This document shows positions 1 through 7,215 of a stretch of DNA of 64,000 nt, in pieces. Made by a program: the position numbers and the translations under genes. Source of the DNA: Sphingobium sp. (GTDB lineage: Bacteria; Pseudomonadota; Alphaproteobacteria; Sphingomonadales; Sphingomonadaceae); the NCBI GenBank assembly GCA_009360885.1, contig SPEL01000005.1, positions 62,001-126,000 of the forward strand, in the 5' to 3' direction. The notes beneath the pieces were generated by a model. It was not told the DNA's origin. It did not search any database and worked only from the letters and a program-made list of their open reading frames with translations. Every line of letters begins with the position of its first letter. Positions within the stretch are counted from its first letter, which is position 1.

Positions 1-220
1 AAGCGGCAGCAAGGCCAGCGATGCCGCTGCCGATGACCCACGCCTTGCGCCCTTCGACCGGCGTAACCGGCAGGGGACGATTGCGCATATACGGCCCCAT
101 TAAATCCGGCGGAGGAAGCGTGTCATGGGGTCCTTTTCGCCAGAAGGCTTCACCCACATTGGCTTCGACAGGGATTGCAGATGACGAAAATGGGCGTTGA
201 TTGGTTTCATGGTCGGTCAT
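1..220 (-). CDS. ohyA: Oleate hydratase, N-terminal part (runs off the left edge)
   Basis: Only the first 73 codons are in the window. After a 50-residue leader rich in Pro and Asn the frame reads KAWVIGSGIAGLAAA, the N-terminal FAD-binding GxGxxG fold of the oleate hydratase (former myosin-cross-reactive antigen) family, which adds water to the cis-9 double bond of unsaturated fatty acids. The start is the ATG at 218-220, with AGAGGC about 10 nt upstream. The gene faces away from the TetR gene at 470, and the intergenic region holds two palindromes. The family is inferred from the short N-terminus only, so an FAD-dependent relative is possible. Confidence 0.72.
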   Translation of the reverse strand, partial: MTDHETNQRPFSSSAIPVEANVGEAFWRKGPHDTLPPPDLMGPYMRNRPLPVTPVEGRKAWVIGSGIAGLAAA

Positions 221-284
221 GGTCAGCCTCTTTTCTGATGTGGTGATCGGAGTCGTGTCATGTTCAACGATAGAAGTATCAAAC

Positions 285-307
285 GATATTTGAATATCAA
301 TTGATAT
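285..307. promoter_or_regulatory. Overlapping palindromes upstream of the oleate hydratase gene
   Basis: GATATT-TG-AATATC (285-298) overlaps the perfect 14-bp palindrome ATATCAATTGATAT (294-307), 65-90 nt upstream of the leftward hydratase start. The size and symmetry fit a binding site for a dimeric repressor. Which protein binds is not known; the neighbouring TetR regulator is one candidate. Confidence 0.4.
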
Positions 308-442
308 GAATCAAAAGACAGGCAAGTCTCTGTTAACATTTATTTTGAGCAGCCGAAATGTCGGGAATCGGGCATCAATCTGGTGATGCCCCACTGTCGG
401 GGATTGGACTGTGAAGTATATTAGCAACGACCCACTTGAAAT

Positions 443-465
443 AATAAACGACTGGTCTATTTTAT
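443..465. promoter_or_regulatory. Candidate NemR-type operator before the TetR gene
   Basis: The stretch contains AATAAAC-GACTG-GTCTATTT, an imperfect dyad with half-sites AATARAC/GTYTATT, ending 5 nt before the ATG at 470. Related NemR repressors bind TAGAC/GTCTA dyads and repress their own gene. No Shine-Dalgarno sequence is visible before this ATG. Confidence 0.4.
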
Positions 466-469
466 GTAA

Positions 470-1090
470 ATGGCACGAGAACAACTCACCCCAAAAGCGG
501 AAGCAACGAGACTGAAGCTGCTCGAAACCGGGCACGCGCTGGTGTTAAGCAAGGGTTTCGCGGCGCTTGGATTGCAGGAACTACTGACGGCGGCGGCTGT
601 GCCCAAGGGGTCTTTCTATCACTATTTCCCCTCAAAGGAGGCATTCGGCACCGCGCTGCTACAGCATTATGTCGAAGATTATGCCGCCCGGCTGGATGCA
701 CTGCTGGCGCAGCCCGGCAGCGGGCGCGATCGGTTGCTGCGCTACTGGAACGCATGGATCGCTTCGCCGGATGATCCTTCGGCGTCAGGCTGGTCGGAAG
801 AGTGCCTTGTCGTTAAGCTCGCGGCCGAAGTTGCGGACCTGTCCGAGGATATGCGTCAGGTTCTGGAAACCGGCGTCACTCGATTGATGGCCCGTATTGC
901 AGGATTGATTGAAGAGGCGCGATCTGACGGATCACTGCCAAAGGGCGCTGATCCTGCCGCATTAGCACAGGTACTTTATCAGATGTGGCTCGGTGCGGCC
1001 CTGCTGGCGAAGCTTACCCGTACCGCTCTGCCAATGCAAAATGCGCTCTTCGCAACAGAAGTGCTGCTGGCATGCAAAGCCACGGCCTGA
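470..1090 (+). CDS. TetR-family transcriptional regulator, NemR-like
   Basis: 206 aa. An N-terminal TetR helix-turn-helix (about residues 12-60, with PKGSFYHYFPSKEAFG) is followed by an all-helical ligand domain. The C-terminal half strongly resembles E. coli NemR, including CLVVKL, AEVADLSEDMR and the QVLYxxWLGAxLxAK stretch. The Cys in CLVVKL matches the NemR cysteine that senses hypochlorite and reactive electrophiles. It is the first gene of a unit with an Ohr peroxidase 12 nt downstream and a medium-chain reductase, which fits control of detoxification of peroxides or electrophilic carbonyls. The start is the first ATG and sits directly behind a candidate operator; the lack of a ribosome binding site is odd. 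Confidence 0.82.
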   Translation: MAREQLTPKAEATRLKLLETGHALVLSKGFAALGLQELLTAAAVPKGSFYHYFPSKEAFGTALLQHYVEDYAARLDALLAQPGSGRDRLLRYWNAWIASPDDPSASGWSEECLVVKLAAEVADLSEDMRQVLETGVTRLMARIAGLIEEARSDGSLPKGADPAALAQVLYQMWLGAALLAKLTRTALPMQNALFATEVLLACKATA

Positions 1091-1102
1091 AAGGAAAAGA
1101 CC

Positions 1103-1510
1103 ATGAAGATTTTCTACAAGACCCGTGCCACCGCGACCGGTGGTCGTTCCGGCCATACCGAACTGGATGATGGCAGCCTCGCCTTCGATCTGGTGCGGCC
1201 CGGATCGGGTCAGGCCGGGGTCAATCCAGAGCAGCTTTTCGCGCTCGGCTATGCTGCCTGCTTTGACAGTGCCCTTTCGATGGTCGCCGAGCAGAAGAAG
1301 CTGACCGTCACGGCAAAAACCTCTGTCGAGGTCGGGATCGGCCAGCGCGCCGAAGGCGGATATGCGCTGGACATCGACATCTATATCGAGACGCAAGGCA
1401 TCACCGAGGCCGAAGCGCGTAACCTGATCGAGGCTACCCATCAGGTCTGCCCCTATTCCAACGCCACACGCGACAACATCGATGTGCGCCTGCACATCAC
1501 CGCCCTTTGA
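1103..1510 (+). CDS. ohr: Ohr-family peroxiredoxin (organic hydroperoxide resistance, OsmC superfamily)
   Basis: 135 aa, close to the usual 140. Ohr enzymes reduce organic hydroperoxides in the cytoplasm with a reactive Cys pair. Both cysteines are present, in LGYAACFDSAL (about residue 52) and in HQVCPYSNATRDN (about 117), as is the conserved Arg in GGRSGH near the N-terminus. The start ATG has AAAGGAA 8 nt upstream and lies 12 nt after the NemR-like gene, so the two are probably cotranscribed. There is no dedicated OhrR next to it. Regulation by the upstream TetR protein is inferred from position only. Confidence 0.9.
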   Translation: MKIFYKTRATATGGRSGHTELDDGSLAFDLVRPGSGQAGVNPEQLFALGYAACFDSALSMVAEQKKLTVTAKTSVEVGIGQRAEGGYALDIDIYIETQGITEAEARNLIEATHQVCPYSNATRDNIDVRLHITAL

Positions 1511-1521
1511 AGGATATTTCC

Positions 1522-2499
1522 ATGCGTGCAGCACTTCATCACAGTTTCGGCGATCCGGCCAAAGTCCTTGCCCTTGGGGAAAGCCCGGTGCCCCAGCCTG
1601 AAGCGAACGAGGTGCGAATCAGGACGATCCTGTCGCCTATTCACAATCATGATCTCTGGACCGTACGCGGCAGCTACGGCTACAAACCCGAATTACCTGC
1701 TATCGGCGGTTCAGAGGCTGTCGGCATTGTCGATGCGCTTGGAGACGGCGTTACCGGCATCAATGTCGGCCAGCGCGTTTCCGTCGCTTCGGTTCATGGT
1801 TCATGGGCCGAATATTTCCTCGCACCTGCGGGCGGGCTGGTTCCCGTGCCCGATGCCATTTCCGATGAGGCAGCGGCGCAGTTGATCGCCATGCCGTTCA
1901 GCGCGATTTCATTGCTGGATTTTCTGGATGTCCGGGCCGGCGACTGGATCATCCAGAACACCGCCAATGGTGCCGTCGGCAAGACGCTGGGGATGTTGGC
2001 CAAAGCGCGGGGCGTCCATGTCGTTAATCTCGTGCGTCGTGACGCCGGCGTGCAGGAACTGGAAGCCCTTGGCATCGCCAATGCAGTCTCGACCGCCTCT
2101 GACGGCTGGCAGGACAAGGTCCGCGCGATCACTGGTGATGCCTCAATCCGGGCGGCGGTGGATTCCATCGGTGGTCAGGCCAGCAAAGATCTGGTCGGAT
2201 TACTGGGCGAAAACGGCACCCTCATTTCGTTCGGCACGATGGCCGGTGAACCGATGCAGATCCCGTCAGGTGAGCTGATCTTCAAGCAAGCCGTGGTCAA
2301 GGGCTTCTGGGGAGCCAAAATAAGCGCCGCGATGCCGGGCGAGAAAAAGCGTCAGTTGATTGGGGAACTGCTGCAACTCGTCGCCAGCGGCGACCTGAAA
2401 TTGCCGGTCGAAGCAGTTTTCGGGCTGGATCAGATTGCGGACGCTGTGCACGCATCTCTGGCGCCCGGCAAGATCGGCAAGGTTCTGCTGCGCCCCTGA
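1522..2499 (+). CDS. Zinc-independent medium-chain dehydrogenase/reductase (quinone oxidoreductase/enoyl reductase type)
   Basis: 325 aa. It has a GroES-like N-terminal half and a Rossmann half around residues 125-270 with a glycine-rich NTANGAVGKTLGMLAKARG motif. The catalytic-zinc Cys/His pattern of true alcohol dehydrogenases is absent, so it most likely reduces quinones or 2-alkenals with NAD(P)H, as MECR/ETR-type members do. The ATG at 1522 is preferred because AAGGA stands 7 nt upstream; an in-frame TTG at 1507 overlaps the ohr stop but has no such site. It is the third gene of the NemR-ohr unit, consistent with removal of electrophiles. The substrate is unknown. Confidence 0.82.
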   Translation: MRAALHHSFGDPAKVLALGESPVPQPEANEVRIRTILSPIHNHDLWTVRGSYGYKPELPAIGGSEAVGIVDALGDGVTGINVGQRVSVASVHGSWAEYFLAPAGGLVPVPDAISDEAAAQLIAMPFSAISLLDFLDVRAGDWIIQNTANGAVGKTLGMLAKARGVHVVNLVRRDAGVQELEALGIANAVSTASDGWQDKVRAITGDASIRAAVDSIGGQASKDLVGLLGENGTLISFGTMAGEPMQIPSGELIFKQAVVKGFWGAKISAAMPGEKKRQLIGELLQLVASGDLKLPVEAVFGLDQIADAVHASLAPGKIGKVLLRP

Positions 2500-2509
2500 G
2501 GAAGGAGCC

Positions 2510-2602
2510 ATGATTGCCACACTACATCAGCGGATTCTGGTTTCGGAGATGGTTCTCCGGGACCGACACGCAGGTCTGGCAAGGCTTCCTCTTCAAAGCT
2601 AG
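2510..2602 (+). pseudogene. Short truncated reading frame with a strong ribosome binding site
   Basis: GGAAGGAG is followed by ATG and 29 more codons (MIATLHQRILVSEMVLRDRH...) before TAG. The signal and its placement 10 nt after the reductase gene suggest the start of a further operon gene that is now cut off. About 100 nt further on begins the oxygenase fragment, so this is probably a rearrangement scar. No family recognised. Confidence 0.35.
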
Positions 2603-2696
2603 CCTTGCAGCAACAGTCATAGTTTTGGCCATCAATAAGGAACTTATAACGCATTCCGTGCTGCCAGACTGTTTATTGGCCTGCTACCAGAAGTAG

Positions 2697-2956
2697 CCAT
2701 TCACCTTCAGGCGTTGGCTTTACTGCATGATGATTGCACCGGCGGCGAACTGGTGCTGAGCGAACAGGAGCGCGATACCCCCGCTTGCGCAGAGGTTGTG
2801 CCGCTGCGCCGTGGGGATATGGTGGTTTTTGTGGTGAGCAAACATCCCGTACGCGGGCAACGCGGCTATGTTCGCGCCAAAATGCGCCATAAGGTCTGTG
2901 AAATTCGGTCCCATCATCGCGGCACATTGGGTATTATTTTCCACGATGCGCGCTGA
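2697..2956 (+). pseudogene. C-terminal fragment of a 2OG-Fe(II) oxygenase
   Basis: The frame reads LQALALLHDDCTGGELVLSEQ and ends GTLGIIFHDAR. It matches the C-terminal third of the intact oxygenase at 3546-4256 (LQVAVLLSEPGEDFTGGEFVLTEQ to HTLGVIFHDAA). Similarity begins at about 2699, and the first two thirds, including the HxD iron ligands, are missing. It has no credible start of its own. It is divergent from the intact copy, so it is either the remnant of an older paralogue or of an acquired version of the same operon. Confidence 0.75.
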
Positions 2957-3039
2957 ATCAGAATTTGAAAGCAAGGACCGGAGCGTATAAAAACATCCCT
3001 CGTCCTATCCCGGCATCATCAGCCGAAGGATATGAGAAA

Positions 3040-3549
3040 ATGAACACCCGAGAGACACTATATTACGCCATCGGTGAAGCACAAATTGGCACGGTCATTA
3101 CCGCCATCAGCGCCAAAGGAGTGGCCGCCATCCTGATCGCGGATGATGCTGCGCGGGCAAAGCGAGATTTGAGCACCGCGTTCCCCGATGCTCAACTGAT
3201 TGCGGACGAAACCAAAGCAGGCGATGCGCTTCGTGCCGCAATTGCCCTCATCAATGCGCCACAAAACCAGTTTCCGTTGCCACTCGACCTGCGAGGAAAT
3301 GCGCAGGAAATGGCGGTGTGGGATGCATTGCGTGCTATTCCATCCGGTGAAACGCGTAGCTATGGCGAACTGGCGAAGACAATCACAATACCGACCACCG
3401 CACAAGAGGTCGGCGCGGCCTGCGCGGCTAATCGCATCGCGGTTGCCATCCCCTGTCATCGGGTAGTCAAAGCCGATGGCGGCATTTCCGGTTATCGTTG
3501 GGGCGTGCAAAGAAAACAGAAGCTGATTAATATGGAAGGTGTTGCATGA
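3040..3549 (+). CDS. ogt: Methylated-DNA--[protein]-cysteine S-methyltransferase (Ada C-terminal/Ogt type)
   Basis: 169 aa. The protein transfers methyl groups from O6-methylguanine to its own Cys. The active site is IPCHRVV near residue 142, followed by GGISGYRWGVQRKQ. The N-terminal 75 residues match the domain that precedes the catalytic part in Ada, but the Ada zinc/AraC regulatory half is absent. GAAGGA lies 9 nt before the ATG at 3040; an ATG at 3032 closes after two codons. The stop overlaps the next start (ATGA), so this leads a four-gene alkylation-repair operon. Without the Ada regulatory domains the operon must be controlled by something else. Confidence 0.9.
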   Translation: MNTRETLYYAIGEAQIGTVITAISAKGVAAILIADDAARAKRDLSTAFPDAQLIADETKAGDALRAAIALINAPQNQFPLPLDLRGNAQEMAVWDALRAIPSGETRSYGELAKTITIPTTAQEVGAACAANRIAVAIPCHRVVKADGGISGYRWGVQRKQKLINMEGVA

Positions 3550-4256
3550 CCATATGGGAACGGCGCATCGCTGCCTATGATTGGGAAGCCATTGCCGTCA
3601 GCCTCGACAAGGAAGGCTGGGCGATATTGCCCGGCTTGCTGGATGCGTCGGAATGCGATGAAATGGCCGGATTATATGAGCCAACCGATGCATTCCGCAG
3701 TCATGTTCACATGGCGCGTCATGGTTTTGGTCAGGGGGAATATCGCTATTTCTCCTATCCCTTGCCATCGCTGGTCGAAACGGTGCGCACGCATTTATAT
3801 CCGTACATCGCTCCCATCGCCAATGGCTGGTATGATCGTATGGGTATTGATGTTCGTTTCCCCCAAGACCATGCGAGCTTCCTTGAAAGATGTCATGCGG
3901 CGGGGCAGATGCGTCCGACGCCGTTGCTGCTGGAATATAAGCAGGGCGATTATAACTGTCTGCATCAGGACCTTTATGGCGACCATATATTCCCGCTTCA
4001 GGTGGCCGTGCTGCTGTCAGAACCGGGGGAGGATTTTACCGGCGGCGAATTTGTGCTGACCGAACAACGCCCCCGCATGCAATCGCGCGCGGTAGTTGTC
4101 CCCTTAGGCAAAGGGGATGGCGTTTTATTCGCTGTGAATATCCGTCCGCATCGCGGCACACGCGGTGATTATCGCGTCACCCTGCGCCATGGGGTCAGTA
4201 TGCTGCGGTCCGGCAAACGTCATACGCTGGGGGTGATTTTCCACGATGCTGCCTGA
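3546..4256 (+). CDS. 2OG-Fe(II) oxygenase family protein
   Basis: 236 aa. The iron ligands appear as HQD (LHQDLYGDHIFPLQ, about residue 140) and a distal His in TLRHGV. The Arg in GKRHTLGVIFHDA near the end is the expected 2-oxoglutarate contact. It overlaps ogt by 4 nt and alkB by 11 nt, so it is translated as part of the repair operon. It is distinct from AlkB and belongs to a group often seen between Ada-type and AlkB genes in sphingomonads. Its substrate is not established; damaged DNA, RNA or a repair protein are all possible. Confidence 0.85.
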   Translation: MTIWERRIAAYDWEAIAVSLDKEGWAILPGLLDASECDEMAGLYEPTDAFRSHVHMARHGFGQGEYRYFSYPLPSLVETVRTHLYPYIAPIANGWYDRMGIDVRFPQDHASFLERCHAAGQMRPTPLLLEYKQGDYNCLHQDLYGDHIFPLQVAVLLSEPGEDFTGGEFVLTEQRPRMQSRAVVVPLGKGDGVLFAVNIRPHRGTRGDYRVTLRHGVSMLRSGKRHTLGVIFHDAA

Positions 4257-4887
4257 TCTGTTTTCTGATGAAAGCCGTAACGAGGTGCTGGGTCCGGGCG
4301 CGGCCATATTGGGTGGTTTCGCGCTGGATGTGACTGATGATCTGATTGCGCAGGTACGGGCTATGTCCGCCTTTTCCTCCTTTCGGAATATGGAAACACG
4401 CGGCGGCAAACGCATGTCTGTCGCCATGTTCAATTGTGGGTCGCTGGGTTGGGTGTCGGACAGATCCGGTTATCGTTATGATGCGATTGATCCGGAAACC
4501 GGCACGCCGTGGCCTGCTTTGTCGCCCTTGTTCCTAGACCTTGCAGCAAGGGCCGCAGACGCACTGGGATATGATGATTTTGTCCCCGATGCCTGTCTGG
4601 TGAACCGCTATATTCCCGGTTCGCGCCTATCGCTGCATCAGGATATGGACGAGCAGGACCATGGTGCCCCGATTGTTTCGGTGTCGCTGGGCCTTCCCGC
4701 AACATTTTTATGGGGCGGCCTTGAACGCAGCATCCGGCCATCACGCTATCGGCTTGTTCACGGTGATGTGGTGGTGTGGGGCGGGCCATCGCGTATGATA
4801 TTCCACGGCGTTGATGAACTGAAAAATGGCGACCATCCGGCCACAGGTGCGCTGCGTTACAATCTTACCTTCAGGAAAGCGCGATGA
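4246..4887 (+). CDS. alkB: Alpha-ketoglutarate-dependent dioxygenase AlkB
   Basis: 213 aa, the usual AlkB length. It oxidatively demethylates 1-methyladenine and 3-methylcytosine in DNA. Diagnostic stretches are VNRYIPGSRLSLHQDMDEQD (HxD iron ligands), SVSLGLPATFLWGG, and FHGVDELKNGDHPATGALRYNLTFR with the distal His and the two Arg residues binding 2-oxoglutarate. The ATG lies inside the end of the upstream oxygenase and the TGA overlaps the tag start, indicating coupled translation. Confidence 0.95.
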   Translation: MLPDLFSDESRNEVLGPGAAILGGFALDVTDDLIAQVRAMSAFSSFRNMETRGGKRMSVAMFNCGSLGWVSDRSGYRYDAIDPETGTPWPALSPLFLDLAARAADALGYDDFVPDACLVNRYIPGSRLSLHQDMDEQDHGAPIVSVSLGLPATFLWGGLERSIRPSRYRLVHGDVVVWGGPSRMIFHGVDELKNGDHPATGALRYNLTFRKAR

Positions 4888-5438
4888 CCGACAGCATGAC
4901 CCGTTGCCGATGGGCGCTGACCGATCCGGCCATGCGCGCCTATCATGATGCGGAATGGGGCGTCCCGGTCCGCGATAGCCGCGCCTTGTGGGAAAAACTG
5001 ATCCTTGACGGGTTTCAGGCAGGATTGTCATGGCGCACCATCTTGCTGAAACGCGATGCTTTCCGTGAAGCATTTGAAGGGTTTGCCCCTGCACGGGTCG
5101 CCACCTATGGCGAGGCGGATATTGAACGCCTGCTCGCCAACCCCGGCATCATTCGGTCCCGCATGAAAATCTCGGCCACAATTCGCAACGCGCGGGCCTA
5201 TCTGGATATGCAGAGGGCGGGCGAGGATTTTTCTGCCTTTGTATGGAATGTGGCAGGAGGGCACGACCCCGTGCCGGGGGATGGCTCGGGCAGTTCTACC
5301 CGATCCCCACAAGGAGATTTCCTCGCAAAGGAACTGAAGAAACGAGGGTTCAGCTTTGTCGGGCCGGTCATCGTCCACGCATGGTTACAGGCAACAGGTG
5401 TTATCAACGACCATGAGACGGACTGCTTCCGGCGATGA
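4884..5438 (+). CDS. tag: DNA-3-methyladenine glycosylase I
   Basis: 184 aa, typical for Tag. It excises 3-methyladenine as the first step of base excision repair. CRWALTD, YHDAEWG and the C-terminal NDHETDC supply the Cys/His set of the Tag zinc snap, and FEAF/FQAGLSWRTILLKR is the catalytic helix region. The start overlaps the alkB stop (ATGA). It is the last gene of the operon; no hairpin terminator follows, only a long A+T-rich stretch. Confidence 0.95.
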   Translation: MTDSMTRCRWALTDPAMRAYHDAEWGVPVRDSRALWEKLILDGFQAGLSWRTILLKRDAFREAFEGFAPARVATYGEADIERLLANPGIIRSRMKISATIRNARAYLDMQRAGEDFSAFVWNVAGGHDPVPGDGSGSSTRSPQGDFLAKELKKRGFSFVGPVIVHAWLQATGVINDHETDCFRR

Positions 5439-5780
5439 ATAATCTATAATAGTTTATCTCATTTTTCATAAAATTCTGAATGTACAAATATATTTTTTGG
5501 TTTTTCAATAAATTTGAAACAGAAAATAATAATTAATTACATTTAATATTAATTAATTCATTTTGAAATATGATACGCAATTAATATATCATCACTCTAA
5601 CGTATCTTATCGTTAAATTTCAGAAATAAATTGATCTACTTTTTTCCTGATATTCATTCATAGGTGCTGATCCAATACAAATATAGAGTAGTCTTGTTGC
5701 GTTCACAGGCCGTCAAGATTGTGAGGCCGGAAGCATTGTTTCCAATGGAAATCGCGTGATTTCGGGCTAGTTCTGACATT
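5439..5780. other. A+T-rich intergenic region without a gene
   Basis: About 340 nt between the convergent tag and tonB genes. From roughly 5440 to 5700 the sequence is far richer in A+T than anything else in the window, with repeated TTAATT/AATTAATT words. No reading frame, tRNA or clear terminator is seen. Confidence 0.6.
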
Positions 5781-5831
5781 GCGGGGTATTTATGCATGGA
5801 AGGCTGCGGAATGGATTGCTCCGCCCCCCCT

Positions 5832-6626
5832 TCAGCGTGTTTTCATAAAGAACTCGACGGGGACCACCAGTTCGATGGTGTCGCCTTTCACATCCTCCGG
5901 GGGCTTAGGCAGCGGGGACGCGCGTTTAGGCAGCGCAACCGCCTCATCATCCAAAGAGCGGAACCCTGAGGATCGTTCAAGCCGCACCGACAGCACCTTG
6001 CCCCCCCGGTCCATCACAAAGCGAATATAGGGCACCCCCTGCTGTCGACGGAACGAGGCTTCACGGGGATAGCGCTTCACCTTGTTGAGTGCGCCCAGCA
6101 CCAGTCCCTCCCATGTTGGCTTACCGGTCGATACCTGCGGGGCCGGAGGCGCGGGTCTTGTCTCCGGCGCAGTGGTTTCCTGCACCGGCGGGCCGGGATC
6201 AGGAACAGGTTTTGCCACCTGCACCAGGGTGGGATTGGCCGTTGGAATCTGTATCTCCGGTGGGGTGATCCGAGGCGTTTCGATGGGTGGTTGCAGCTTT
6301 TCCTTCTGCACCTGCTCAGGGCCGGGCGGTATTTCGCTTGGTGGCTTGGGTGGCGCGGCAGGTGGCGCCACATCGAATACGCTCAGCGTCGCAGGGGCTT
6401 GCGCCGCCTGATATGTCGTCCATGTAAACAATGCGCCGCCAAGGATCAGCAGCGGGATCAGCGCGACACCTCCCATGCCGAACAACCGGGTTTGCAGGCT
6501 CATCGGCTGATCGGAATAACGCGTGGAGCGCTGCGAAGGGGGCGTTGCCGTGAACAGAGGCGGTGACGCGGCGGGGGTATCCGTGACAATCCTGCCCTGT
6601 TGAGATTGCGCAGTGTTCGGCATCAT
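5832..6626 (-). CDS. tonB: Energy transducer TonB
   Basis: 264 aa. A short cytoplasmic head and one membrane helix (GVALIPLLILGGALF, about residues 55-70) lead into a Pro/Glu-rich periplasmic linker. A C-terminal TonB domain follows (about 180-264, YPREASFRRQQGVPYIRFVMDRGG and SSGFRSLDDEAV). It couples the proton gradient to outer-membrane receptors. The ATG at 6624-6626 overlaps the TGA of the DUF3649 gene and has AGGAGCGG upstream; an upstream in-frame ATG at 6695 would overlap that gene heavily. As the last gene of the siderophore operon it probably serves the receptor encoded there. No ExbB/ExbD genes are adjacent. Confidence 0.88.
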   Translation of the reverse strand: MMPNTAQSQQGRIVTDTPAASPPLFTATPPSQRSTRYSDQPMSLQTRLFGMGGVALIPLLILGGALFTWTTYQAAQAPATLSVFDVAPPAAPPKPPSEIPPGPEQVQKEKLQPPIETPRITPPEIQIPTANPTLVQVAKPVPDPGPPVQETTAPETRPAPPAPQVSTGKPTWEGLVLGALNKVKRYPREASFRRQQGVPYIRFVMDRGGKVLSVRLERSSGFRSLDDEAVALPKRASPLPKPPEDVKGDTIELVVPVEFFMKTR

Positions 6627-6928
6627 CCTACCGCTCCTGACATCAGTACTAGCATCAGCCCCGGCGGCACACTGGCGATAATCAACCACATCCATGCATA
6701 GGCGGGACTGCGCGCATGGAAAGCCATCATGGCGATGACGGAAAAGACAGCGAAGCTGGCAAGGGTAGCTGCCGTTACCGCTTCAACGCGGTCCATCCCG
6801 ATCCGAACGAGCAGTAGAGACAAGGCGACAGTCGCGAGCGAAGTCACCCCATAAGCGCCCAGTGTCACCGCAAGAGTGCGAGACAGTACTGACCAGCAAT
6901 GCCGTGCGCGCGGGCTGAGAGAGATCAT
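6623..6928 (-). CDS. DUF3649 small membrane protein of siderophore operons
   Basis: 101 aa with three predicted membrane helices (about 20-42, 52-68, 77-98). The family is usually found with DUF3325 and PepSY proteins beside TonB-dependent siderophore receptors, as in the Pseudomonas fpvGHJK genes that take part in iron release from ferripyoverdine. It overlaps both neighbours by 4 nt, so translation is coupled. The exact role is unknown; a part in an inner-membrane iron-reduction complex is inferred. Confidence 0.75.
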   Translation of the reverse strand: MISLSPRARHCWSVLSRTLAVTLGAYGVTSLATVALSLLLVRIGMDRVEAVTAATLASFAVFSVIAMMAFHARSPAYAWMWLIIASVPPGLMLVLMSGAVG

Positions 6929-7215
6929 AGCCGGATCTTTCGTACAATGCGTTCACGATTGATATTCATGGTGACAACACAGGCCGCCGACATGGTTAGC
7001 CAGCCGAAATACACCACCGATCCATAGCCCCAGCCAAGCCCTGCTCCCGCGACGGCAAAGGCCAGTATCAGCATGGCAAAGCCAGACAGGCGCACTATGC
7101 GGCCAGCCGCCGGAGAGAGCTTACGACCAAGCCAGTCCTGCTGATGCCGCGTCATGGCGAGCAGGAGCAGGATGAAGCCAGCAAACGACAAGAGGAAGAT
7201 TAAGGCATCTATCAT
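6925..7215 (-). CDS. DUF3325 small membrane protein of siderophore operons
   Basis: 96 aa with three hydrophobic segments (about 3-20, 43-62, 66-84). An HQQDWLGRKLSP loop follows the first helix, as in DUF3325 members. The overlaps on both sides place it in one transcription unit with the PepSY protein and DUF3649. By analogy to Pseudomonas fpv genes it may stabilise or assist the PepSY reductase. No catalytic motif is seen. Confidence 0.78.
   Translation of the reverse strand: MIDALIFLLSFAGFILLLLAMTRHQQDWLGRKLSPAAGRIVRLSGFAMLILAFAVAGAGLGWGYGSVVYFGWLTMSAACVVTMNINRERIVRKIRL

Noticed and set aside
5779..6030. Rightward frame opposite the tonB gene
   Set aside because: Low-complexity antisense of the TonB C-terminal coding region; no ribosome site.
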